Of a stretch of DNA of 64,000 bases, positions 19,033 through 27,066 are shown in pieces (the stretch's first letter is position 1; each line of letters begins with the position of its first letter). Below the pieces are notes generated by a model that had not been told where the DNA came from, did no database searches, and saw nothing but the letters and a program-made list of their open reading frames with translations. The translations under genes were made by a program, and so were the position numbers. This DNA is from CAADGU01 sp964581605 (lineage in GTDB: Bacteria; Chloroflexota; Anaerolineae; Promineifilales; Promineifilaceae). The DNA is taken from NCBI GenBank assembly GCA_964581605.1, contig CAZOPF010000007.1, forward strand, positions 29,193-93,192, read 5' to 3'.

Positions 19033-21429
19033 ATGCGGTCAAGTACGATACTTAGTTTGCGCGTGAAGTTATTTGGGGCCTTTGCTTTGGTGGCATTGGC
19101 TCCGCTGCTGTTTCTGGCGGTGATCAACGGCCGTAACACACGCCAGATTCTCATCCAAGACGCCAACCAAAACCTTTTTGCCCTGGCCACAGGCGTCGCC
19201 TCACAGCTTGATGAATTTATTGAAACAAGCCAACAGGAGCTGGTGCTTGAATCCCGTTTGCCAGTTTTACAGAGTTATTATTCGTTAGCGTTGGCGGAAC
19301 GCCGTGCCAGCCAGGACGAGCTGCGCCTTTGGGCTTTTCTGGTTGCCCTCAGCGGTAAAAATGAGTATGTGCGTTCTTATGGTTTGCTCAATCTGGCTGG
19401 TGATAATGTGTTGGATTCTTATGCTCCTTATGTTGGGCAGTCCGAAGCAGATCGGGATTATTTCCAGCATTTTCAGGCAACGGCCGATAACATGCCGTTT
19501 GTATCGGCCGTGCAATATGTGGCCGCAGAATCTCCGCCTGTACTCTTCTTTAGCATTCCTGTGTTAGATGATGATGGTGAACGGTTAGGTTATTTGCGGG
19601 CGGAATATGACACGGCCGTACTGCAATCGCTGGTAGCAGCACAAAATGGATTAGCCGGTGAAGGGTCGTTTGGCGTTTTGTTTGATGAATACCACATTCA
19701 TCTGGCACATGGCATTGAACCAGAGGTGAACTTCCTGCCCATTTCCCGCCTGCCCGCCGCCACCGAAGCCCGGTTGCAGGCTGAATATCGCCTGCCCGAC
19801 TGGCCCCCCGCCCGGCTTTATCCTATGCAGCTAGACAGTTTAGCAGCCAGCCTGAACCAGGCAGACCATGACCCCTTTTTTGAAGCCACCGACATTGCAA
19901 CGGGGAATCTGATAAACCAGGTGGCCGTTGTCACCCTTAAAAACGTGCCCTGGCAGGTTGCCTTCTTCCAACCACAAGAACTGTTCCTGATACCCGTCGA
20001 GGCGCAGGTGCGGCAGACGGCATTGTTGGTGAGCGTGATTGCGGGCACGGCCGTGTTAGCCGCCTTCATCTTTGGGGGTTTACTTGTCCGCCCCATCAAA
20101 TCACTCACCAAAACTGTAACCACTTTCACCGAAGGCGATTTACTGGTGCGTTCGCCCATCACCACCCAGGATGAGATTGGCGTACTGGCCGCCCATTTCA
20201 ACGAAATGGCTGAACGAGTGGGTATCTTGCTCACCGGGCTGGAAAGCCGCACACAGGCACTGGAAGAAGAAGTGACTGAACGGAAAAGAACGGAAGATGC
20301 CTTACGGCAGCAGCGCCGTTTCTTGCGCCAGGTCATAAACGTAAACCCTAGTTTTATATTTGCAAAAGATAGGGACGGCCGTTTTGTCATGGTTAACCAG
20401 GCTTTTGCTGATACCTACAACACCACTATCGAAAACATGCTGGGCAAAACTGACGCCGACTTCAACCCAGACCCTATCAAAGTGGAACAATTCCGCCGTG
20501 ATGACCTGCAAGTCTTTGAATCCGGCGACGAACTTTTCATACCTGAACAACGCACCCTCAACGCTGCCAATCAGGAACGATGGTGGCAAACCATCAAACG
20601 CCCCATTCGTGCTGAAGACGGTACCATCACTGAAGTCCTCACCGTTGTCACCGAGATCACTGAACGCAAACAAACCGAAGAAGCATTACGCCTGGCCCGT
20701 GACCGTGCGCTGGAAGCCAGCCGTGTCAAATCAGAAATACTTTCCAAAGCCCACCATGAACTACAAACCCCGTTGGGTGCAATTTTGGGCTACGCCGAAA
20801 TGATAGAAATCGGCTATTTTGGCGAAATTACCCCGCAGCAAAAAGATATTCTGCAAAAAATCATCAACCGCACCAACCACCTCACCGCTCTTGTGCAGGA
20901 TTTGTTGGCCCAGGCCAACCTGGAAGCACGCAAAATTGCCGCTAACCAGACCATTGTCTTGCCCGAAGAATTGCTCCAGGACATGCACCAGACATTAGGC
21001 GCTAAAGCAACAGCCAAAGGGCTGGCTCTTACCAGCGAACTGGATAATAACTTTCCTGGATTGTTGATCAGTGACCCCAAACGGCTGCAAAAGATTTTGT
21101 TTAATCTGGTGAGTAATGGTATCAAGTTCACCAACGAAGGCGGTGTGCATGTGCGGTTTTATCAACCAGATATTACTGCCTGGGCCATAGAAGTTTCAGA
21201 CACTGGCCCTGGCATCCCACCTGAGGCACACTCGTATATTTTTGAGCCGTTTCGCCAGGTGGATGGCTCTATTACGCGGGAACACCAGGGTTTTGGCCTG
21301 GGATTATCTTTAGTTAAGGAATTGGCCCTCTCATTAGAAGGAGATGTCTGGCTCAATAGCCAGATGGGCCAAGGTAGTACATTTACCGTTGTATTACCTT
21401 ACACACCAGTTATGGAGGTAGTATCGTGA
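19033..21429 (+). CDS. Sensor histidine kinase with Cache-like sensor, HAMP, PAS, HisKA and HATPase domains
   Basis: From ATG 19033 the protein has 798 residues: membrane helix at about 10-30, an extracytoplasmic double-Cache-like sensor to about 325, helix at about 327-348, HAMP to about 405, a PAS domain at about 425-545 (SFIFAKDRDGRFVMVNQAF), then HisKA and HATPase. The His box is unusual: KAHHELQTPLGAI instead of SHELRTP, but the His is kept near residue 572. NLVSNGIKFTNEGG, SDTGPGIPPEA and GFGLGLSLVKEL mark the ATP-binding site. A longer frame starts at TTG 18991 but lacks support. The last four bases overlap the start of a response regulator, so the two form one signalling pair. Confidence 0.92.
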   Translation: MRSSTILSLRVKLFGAFALVALAPLLFLAVINGRNTRQILIQDANQNLFALATGVASQLDEFIETSQQELVLESRLPVLQSYYSLALAERRASQDELRLWAFLVALSGKNEYVRSYGLLNLAGDNVLDSYAPYVGQSEADRDYFQHFQATADNMPFVSAVQYVAAESPPVLFFSIPVLDDDGERLGYLRAEYDTAVLQSLVAAQNGLAGEGSFGVLFDEYHIHLAHGIEPEVNFLPISRLPAATEARLQAEYRLPDWPPARLYPMQLDSLAASLNQADHDPFFEATDIATGNLINQVAVVTLKNVPWQVAFFQPQELFLIPVEAQVRQTALLVSVIAGTAVLAAFIFGGLLVRPIKSLTKTVTTFTEGDLLVRSPITTQDEIGVLAAHFNEMAERVGILLTGLESRTQALEEEVTERKRTEDALRQQRRFLRQVINVNPSFIFAKDRDGRFVMVNQAFADTYNTTIENMLGKTDADFNPDPIKVEQFRRDDLQVFESGDELFIPEQRTLNAANQERWWQTIKRPIRAEDGTITEVLTVVTEITERKQTEEALRLARDRALEASRVKSEILSKAHHELQTPLGAILGYAEMIEIGYFGEITPQQKDILQKIINRTNHLTALVQDLLAQANLEARKIAANQTIVLPEELLQDMHQTLGAKATAKGLALTSELDNNFPGLLISDPKRLQKILFNLVSNGIKFTNEGGVHVRFYQPDITAWAIEVSDTGPGIPPEAHSYIFEPFRQVDGSITREHQGFGLGLSLVKELALSLEGDVWLNSQMGQGSTFTVVLPYTPVMEVVS

Positions 21430-21800
21430 ATCCAATAGCAATGATCATTGAAGATGATGAGGATATGGGCACAATTTTTGCAGCGGCCATGCGCCAGGCT
21501 GGTTTTGCCACGGAAATCATAGCCGATGGACGGATGGCACTGGAGCGGCTGCAACAGGTGACGCCCGACATTGTGGTATTGGATTTGCATTTGCCGGGCG
21601 TGTCTGGCCCAGAAGTGTTGAAGTTTATGCGGGCTGAGGAGCGGCTGAAAGAGGTGAAGGTGATTATTGCTACGGCCGATCCCCATCTGGCCGACACGTT
21701 GCGTAAAGATGTCTCGTTTGTGCTGGACAAACCGGTCAGCTTTCGGCAGTTGAGCATTCTCTCTTCCCGGCTACGGCCGATAACTGATGCGCCAGTTTAG
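21426..21800 (+). CDS. Single-domain response regulator
   Basis: The 124-residue protein is a lone receiver domain: acidic pair in MIIEDDEDMG, phosphoacceptor Asp in IVVLDLHLPGVSG, Thr/Ser in IIATADP, and Lys in FVLDKPVSF. The GTG start (21426) overlaps the kinase stop codon in GTGA, a strong sign of translational coupling. With no output domain it probably acts by protein-protein contact or in a phosphorelay. Confidence 0.92.
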   Translation: MNPIAMIIEDDEDMGTIFAAAMRQAGFATEIIADGRMALERLQQVTPDIVVLDLHLPGVSGPEVLKFMRAEERLKEVKVIIATADPHLADTLRKDVSFVLDKPVSFRQLSILSSRLRPITDAPV

Positions 21801-21851
21801 CGGCCGTCGCTCCCTTGACCATACTCGCCCTAACGACCCTCAGACAAATAA

Positions 21852-21880
21852 AAATGGGGCCTCAACCTGAGGCCCCATTT
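21852..21880. terminator. Bidirectional terminator between convergent genes
   Basis: AAATGGGGCCTCA and TGAGGCCCCATTT form a 13-bp perfect stem with a three-base loop and A/T flanks usable on both strands. It lies between the response regulator (plus) and the secreted protein gene (minus). Confidence 0.92.
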
Positions 21881-21920
21881 CATTCCAACAGTTTGCTCCC
21901 AACCGATTCGTAACAACCAA

Positions 21921-24782
21921 TTACGGTGTGCAGATTTCCACACTCCAGCCGTTAAGTGTGCCCGCATCGGCCGAAGTGTACAGATCGGTCACTTCCAATG
22001 CCCAGTTGCCATTGCCGCTTTGCCCATCAAAGGCACTCAGGGGGTTGTTGGGGCTGAATGTGCCGTTGATGGTTGGTGTGCCAGCCGCACACTGGTTCTC
22101 TACTGGCGAGGCGGCTTCGTCGCTGAGGGTGGCATTGATGTTGTCGCCGGAGCAGCCATAGGTGGAAGCAGGCACACCGGGGCGGTCAATGATAGTCACG
22201 GCCGTGCCCGTCGTCTGGTTGCGCAGCACAAAGCGCAGATCGCCTACCCACACATGAGCCATGTTCACCGACACATTCAGATCCCCAATCGTACCCGCCC
22301 CACTGATCACCAGGTTGGAGGTGATGGTGGATGTTCCATTTGGCAAGGGGATGGGCACATTGGTGCTGGTGTAGGTGGTGCAACTGCTGGGCGGCGGCGT
22401 GGCCGTTGGCGGTACGGGCGTATTGGTGGGGCCAGGCGTCGGGGTCGGCCCACTGCCCGTGATGCGCACATCATCTACGGCCGCTTCCACCAGACTGGCT
22501 CCCGAAGCATCAGCCGCCGAGATGAGCAAATGGACCGTCTGCCCGGCAAAGCTGTTCAGGCTGCCACTAAAAGTAGCCCATACAGCGTCGTCATCATTAG
22601 CCGCGCCAAGTTCTTCAAAGACCGTTTGGGTGGAGCTACCTACCACCTGCACCCGCAGAAAGTCCGCACTGGAAGAGTTGGTGCCATGCGCCATGTAATA
22701 ACTAAACGAAAGCGTGATACTACCTGACGCAGGCAGCGAGATATTCGGGGAACGGATAGACGTGGTGCCACCATCAATGTCATAACTACCGGCACTGCTG
22801 CCGGCCAACCGCCCCGTCACCAGATCATTGCTGCCACTGACCGTTGTGCCCAACTGTTTGGCCCCGCTGCTGTTGGTATCTTCCGGGTTGCCCCGCTCCC
22901 ATTGGCCTAAAGTAGCCGTATCCGTGCTATTAGGGTTCACTATCCAGCCCAGGTTGGTCTCGAAATTGTCAAAGAAGATGTCGCCGCTGGGTGGAGGTGT
23001 ATTGGTTGATGTGGGGGTATTGGTGGGTGTTGGCGTATTGCTGGGGGTGGGGGTGTTGGTCGGTGTACCTGTGTTTGTAGGCGTAGCTGTATTGGTAGGC
23101 GTGGCCGTATTGGTGGCCGTATTGGTCGGTGTGGGGGTTGGGCCGCCAGAACAACCAGGGACGGTAAAGACACCGACGCGGGTTCGCCACTGATTGGCAG
23201 AATTGGCAGAGTAGTATTCATTGGTATACCAGAAAGAACAATCATTGGCCGGGTCAACAGCCATCGCCGCATAATCACCCCACCGGTTGGAGCCGGTTTG
23301 TGAACCGCTGCCGTTGATGAGAACGGCTTCCGTTTGCAATGTGCCCAATGGGTCGGTGGACAGACGGGTGGCGTAACGGATTCCCGGATTGATGGTGTTG
23401 CTGGACACGGTGTAGCCGATAGCGATGTTCCCGTTTTTGTCCATAGCGATGCTGGGGTTTGTGCGGTCGTGCCCATCGCCAGGATCGTGGGTGCCCTGCT
23501 GGTAAAGCGTCCAACTGGCGCCTGTTTTGCGCAGTTCAAACCAGCGCACGGCCGCACCCACATTGCCCAATCCACCACCCACCACAAATGTGCCAACCAA
23601 TGATTGGTGCGTGCCAAAGTTGCGATAGGGGAAGCGGAACATCGGCCATTCACCCAGGGCGTCAAAACGTTGAGTTGTGCCCAACTGGCGCACACAGTTG
23701 AAGTTGAAATAGCCACAGGGGGTGTAGGTGAAGGAGGCGATGGGCAAGGTGGTGACCAGATTAAAGGTGGAGTTAGCCGGCGTGACCCAATCCACATCAA
23801 ATTCCCGCAGTTCAATCCGGTCACTGCCGCCGCCATGATAGCTGTCGTCTTTGAAGGTGTAGAAGATATTGGGCGCGCCGGCCGGTGGGGCAGTGGGGCC
23901 ATCCACATCACTGGGCAAATAAAGATTGGTACCGCCGGTAAATTTCTGGAAAGTGGCCGAAGCGCCGGTTAACATGCGGGCACGGTCAAAGGCATAGGCG
24001 GTGTAGGTAGACTCATTGGCGGACATGTAATAGCCGTCCGGCCAGACGCCAAATTTGAAGTAGTCGGGGAAGGCACCAACGTTAAAGGTGTAGGTGTAAT
24101 ATGCGCCAGTGGGATCGGCCGTTTGGGAGATGGCAACGCACATATGGCTGGATTGGGCAAACTGGCTTAACAACCAGCGGTCGGCCAGGGGATCATACAA
24201 GACAATGGGATCGCCAGCGTTGGCGGTGCAGTTGCCACTTGACCACAATGCTCCCAGGTTAAACGGCCCACTGAGCAAAACGCCCGATTTGTTGTAAATG
24301 GCTATTTTGGTGGCGTTGACGGCATGGACGTAATGATTGGGGCCTACATCGCCGTTGATGTCGGGGGGGGTGCAGGTGCCACACCCGGCCGGATTACCGG
24401 TGGCGTCGAAGCTGAAGTCGAGGCTGGGGGTGAGGAGTGTGCCGCCCCCGGCTGGTTTGATGAGGGGATCGGTGGGGATGTTGGTGCGGTTCCAGGTGCC
24501 GCGCCGCCCCATATCGGCTTCAAACTGGTGCGGGTTGTGCCGGGGGTTGATTTCCCGGTTTAAGGTCGGTTCATCATCCCAGGATGATACCGGCAGGTCG
24601 CGCACGGCCGTACTCAACCCTGGCGTCACCGGTTCACTGACAAAATGGGTCTGGATGGGGTCTGGCTCTACGGCCGTGTTCAAAGTTGGCGCCGCCCCCT
24701 CTACCGGTTGGAAAAGGAGTAAAGTAACCAGATAAAAAACAAAAACAGTGATAAGGATTTTTCCTGTTAGCTTCATTCTCAA
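21921..24782 (-). CDS. Secreted protein with shared jelly-roll module and C-terminal proprotein-convertase P-like domain
   Basis: The 953-residue protein starts with a signal peptide (hydrophobic 9-28, cleavage near EGA). Residues 110-540 form an unrecognised secreted domain with CGTCTPPDINGDVGPNHYVHA and six or more Cys, rich in Tyr and Gly. A Thr/Pro linker of TPTNT units (about 545-598) leads to a 175-residue module starting FFDNFETNLGW and ending VEAAVDDVRI. After a second TPTP linker the last 150 residues (SSCTTYTSTNVPIPLPNG to DAGTLNGWSVEICTP) look like the P domain of proprotein convertases, which in bacterial proteases acts as a folding or sorting module. The middle domain is unknown. 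The same module ends the next two genes on this strand. Confidence 0.82.
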   Translation of the reverse strand: MRMKLTGKILITVFVFYLVTLLLFQPVEGAAPTLNTAVEPDPIQTHFVSEPVTPGLSTAVRDLPVSSWDDEPTLNREINPRHNPHQFEADMGRRGTWNRTNIPTDPLIKPAGGGTLLTPSLDFSFDATGNPAGCGTCTPPDINGDVGPNHYVHAVNATKIAIYNKSGVLLSGPFNLGALWSSGNCTANAGDPIVLYDPLADRWLLSQFAQSSHMCVAISQTADPTGAYYTYTFNVGAFPDYFKFGVWPDGYYMSANESTYTAYAFDRARMLTGASATFQKFTGGTNLYLPSDVDGPTAPPAGAPNIFYTFKDDSYHGGGSDRIELREFDVDWVTPANSTFNLVTTLPIASFTYTPCGYFNFNCVRQLGTTQRFDALGEWPMFRFPYRNFGTHQSLVGTFVVGGGLGNVGAAVRWFELRKTGASWTLYQQGTHDPGDGHDRTNPSIAMDKNGNIAIGYTVSSNTINPGIRYATRLSTDPLGTLQTEAVLINGSGSQTGSNRWGDYAAMAVDPANDCSFWYTNEYYSANSANQWRTRVGVFTVPGCSGGPTPTPTNTATNTATPTNTATPTNTGTPTNTPTPSNTPTPTNTPTSTNTPPPSGDIFFDNFETNLGWIVNPNSTDTATLGQWERGNPEDTNSSGAKQLGTTVSGSNDLVTGRLAGSSAGSYDIDGGTTSIRSPNISLPASGSITLSFSYYMAHGTNSSSADFLRVQVVGSSTQTVFEELGAANDDDAVWATFSGSLNSFAGQTVHLLISAADASGASLVEAAVDDVRITGSGPTPTPGPTNTPVPPTATPPPSSCTTYTSTNVPIPLPNGTSTITSNLVISGAGTIGDLNVSVNMAHVWVGDLRFVLRNQTTGTAVTIIDRPGVPASTYGCSGDNINATLSDEAASPVENQCAAGTPTINGTFSPNNPLSAFDGQSGNGNWALEVTDLYTSADAGTLNGWSVEICTP
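22456..22989 (-). repeat. Copy 1 of the shared FFDNFE...VDDVRI module
   Basis: Encodes about 175 residues nearly identical to those at 24868-25412 and 27070-27612, including SYDIDGGTTSIRSPNI, SFSYYMAH and AVWATFSGSLNSFAGQTV. The nucleotide sequences are also clearly alike. Confidence 0.85.
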
Positions 24783-24795
24783 CTCCTGGGTAACG

Positions 24796-24855
24796 GTGGC
24801 TGGTTGTTGGGGGCTGGCGGCCGATACCAGCCATCAGCAACCAACAACCAGCCAC
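24796..24855. repeat. Iterated-word hairpin with 15-bp perfect stem
   Basis: GTGGCTGGTTGTTGG (24796-24810) and CCAACAACCAGCCAC (24841-24855) are exact reverse complements; inside, GGCTGG and CCAGCC pair again. It lies between two secreted-protein genes and may also serve as a terminator for the upstream one. Confidence 0.8.
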
Positions 24856-24864
24856 AACTTTCAT

Positions 24865-26958
24865 TTATGGTGAGGATGTGATCTGCACATCATCAATCGC
24901 CGCTTCCACCAGACTGGCGGTAGAAGCATCGGCGGCCGAGATGAGGATGTATACTGTTTGTCCGGCAAAGCTGTTCAGGCTGCCGCTGAACAAGGCCCAG
25001 GCAGCGTCATCATCATTAGCTGCACCTGTTTCCTGGAATACCTGTACGGTGGTGTTGCCCACCACCTGCACACGCAGGTAGTCGGCGCTGGACGAGTTAT
25101 TCAGGTGCGCCATGTAATAACGGAACGACAGGGTGATGTTGCCTGAGGCTGGCAAGGTGATGTTGGGCGAACGGACGGAGGTTACCCCGCCGTCAATGTC
25201 GTAGCTGCCCGCGCTACTTCCGGCTAACGGGCCAGTGACCAGATCATTACTGCCACTATAGGTGGTGCCTAGCTGTTTGGTGCCGCTGCTGGTGGTGGTT
25301 TCGGGGTTGCCACGCACCCATTGGCCGGTAGTGGCCGTGTCTGTGCCGCTGGGGTTTACGGTCCAGCCCAGACTGGTTTCAAAGTTATCAAAGAAGATAG
25401 TGCCGCCCGGCGGAGGTGTGCTGGTGGGGCCAGGGGTAGGTGTGTTGGTCGGGGTAGGCGGCGGAGGGGTGGGCGTGGGATTGCCACCGCCGATAGCGGC
25501 ATTGACGGCCGCCAGGGCATCAATTGTGCCATGTCCCCAATCCTGGTTTGGCCCGGCGCTGTAATTGCCGCCACAGTTGGAACCGTTCTGGCCGGAAAGG
25601 GGCACGGCCGTGTCTATAATAATTTGCTCCGTAGCCGCCACATTCCCCACCAGACCAGGGGCCGCATCCCAGATCAGGGCAACCAGGGCGGCCGTGTGCG
25701 GGCCAGCCATGCTCGTGCCGCTCATCGTGCCATAGCCCGTGCCCGGCAGCGAGGAACGGATATTTTGGCCGGGGGCCATCACATCGGGGATGAAGGCACT
25801 GGGGTGAATATCAGACACACCCCGGCTGCTGAAACTGGTGATCGTGCCGGGCAGGCTGCCGCCTGAATGTTGCACCGAGCCGGTGGTAAGCGACTGCTGA
25901 TAATCACCTGGCGAGCGCAGGGTGGCACAGCCTGGCCCTTCATTCCCGGCCGAAACCTCCACGATGATACCGGCCGCTCGCAGCGCATTCACCTCATCCT
26001 GGAACTGCGAAGCATTGCCACCGGCATACCCCCAGGAGTTGTTGATAGAGTGGGGGGCCATGGCCGGGTCCGGGTTAGTACCGCTCAGATTCCAGGGCGC
26101 CAGATCCCATTGGAAACATTCGGTAAAGGTGGCGTCGCTGCCGCTGCCAGAGTTGGTCATATTTTTGCAGTGAATGGTCTTGGCGCCCGGTGCGACCCCA
26201 ATCTGATTGCTGCCGCCATCATCGCCGACCATCGTGCCGGTAGTGTGGGTGCCATGCCCGTGCCCATCGTTGGGAACGGTGGGGTAGGTGTCGGTGGCGT
26301 CCCACCAGCTATAGTTGTGGTTGGCGGAACTGCCATTCCAGCCGCGATAATGACTTTGTATGGCCGGATGATCCCAATCCAGCCCGGTATCATTACCGGC
26401 GACGACCATACCCGCCCCGTTGTAACCCATTGCCCACACATCATTGGCATTGATGAAGGTGATGTTGGACTCAATGGCTTCTGGTGTGTCTGGCGCATCA
26501 GGGTTGACATAGGGGATGTCTAGTTGGAACTGGTGGTTGGCCGTAATGCGAGCCACATCCGGGCGGGCAGCTACCGCCATGAGCAATGCCTGGTTCCCGC
26601 TTTGGACGTAGATTTTGTTGGCGATGTAGAAGGCCTGATAGTTGATTCCCTGTTTATCCAGGTAATCACGCAGCCCTTTTTGGGTGGCGTCGGCCGTTGT
26701 CATCAAAGCATTCAATACATATTCTCCTTTGGCTTCTTTGCTTTCCAGGGCATAAGCGCCAGACAGGTCAGCTTTGGCTGTCATCCAGATGAAAAAGTCG
26801 GTTTCTGATTGCACAGCCAGTTGCTCCAAAACGAGCGGCTCGATTTTGGTTTGTACGTCCTGGGGATCGGCCGCGAGCGTTTGCTGCCGGAAAATACCCG
26901 AAGCCAGCAGAGTTACGAACAAGAGAATGCCTATAATTGTCCATCGTTTTGCGTTCAT
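24865..26958 (-). CDS. Secreted subtilisin-like serine protease (S8) with shared C-terminal module
   Basis: The 697-residue protein has a signal peptide (about 1-30), an I9-like propeptide region, and a peptidase S8 domain with the full triad: Asp in VVAGNDTGLDWDHP (near 188), His in GHGHGTHTTGTM (near 236), Ser in SGTSMAGPHTAALVAL (near 413). After a TPTPTPPP linker (about 495-515) comes the 175-residue FFDNFETSLGW module shared with its neighbours. Subtilases with such ends are extracellular scavenging proteases. A ribosome site GGAGGA lies a few bases before ATG 26958. The gene lies between the P-domain protein and the carboxypeptidase, all on the minus strand, suggesting a protein-degradation group. 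Confidence 0.95.
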   Translation of the reverse strand: MNAKRWTIIGILLFVTLLASGIFRQQTLAADPQDVQTKIEPLVLEQLAVQSETDFFIWMTAKADLSGAYALESKEAKGEYVLNALMTTADATQKGLRDYLDKQGINYQAFYIANKIYVQSGNQALLMAVAARPDVARITANHQFQLDIPYVNPDAPDTPEAIESNITFINANDVWAMGYNGAGMVVAGNDTGLDWDHPAIQSHYRGWNGSSANHNYSWWDATDTYPTVPNDGHGHGTHTTGTMVGDDGGSNQIGVAPGAKTIHCKNMTNSGSGSDATFTECFQWDLAPWNLSGTNPDPAMAPHSINNSWGYAGGNASQFQDEVNALRAAGIIVEVSAGNEGPGCATLRSPGDYQQSLTTGSVQHSGGSLPGTITSFSSRGVSDIHPSAFIPDVMAPGQNIRSSLPGTGYGTMSGTSMAGPHTAALVALIWDAAPGLVGNVAATEQIIIDTAVPLSGQNGSNCGGNYSAGPNQDWGHGTIDALAAVNAAIGGGNPTPTPPPPTPTNTPTPGPTSTPPPGGTIFFDNFETSLGWTVNPSGTDTATTGQWVRGNPETTTSSGTKQLGTTYSGSNDLVTGPLAGSSAGSYDIDGGVTSVRSPNITLPASGNITLSFRYYMAHLNNSSSADYLRVQVVGNTTVQVFQETGAANDDDAAWALFSGSLNSFAGQTVYILISAADASTASLVEAAIDDVQITSSP
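24868..25412 (-). repeat. Copy 2 of the shared FFDNFE...DDVQI module
   Basis: C-terminal module of the subtilase; diverged from copies 1 and 3 mainly at scattered residues (for example FRYYMAHLNNSSSADY, STASLVEAAIDDVQI). Confidence 0.85.
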
Positions 26959-26984
26959 TTGTCTTCCTCCATAAAAAATGGGAG

Positions 26985-27062
26985 CAATGGAGCAGAGGGG
27001 CTGAGGAGCAGAGGGGAATCTTGTTCTCTCCTCCGCTCCTTTTCTCCTCCGCTCCTCCGCTC
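26985..27062. repeat. Iterated-word hairpin (GAGCAGAGGGG / CTCCTCCGCTC)
   Basis: Purine-rich words GGAGCAGAGGGGCTGAGGAGCAG are followed by pyrimidine-rich partners TCCTCCGCTCC repeated three times. Located between the subtilase and carboxypeptidase genes. Confidence 0.7.
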
Positions 27063-27066
27063 AAAA

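Noticed and set aside
23000..23150. Repetitive GTGTTGGT sequence as a microsatellite or regulatory array
   Set aside because: It encodes a Thr/Pro linker (TPTNT units) of a secreted protein.
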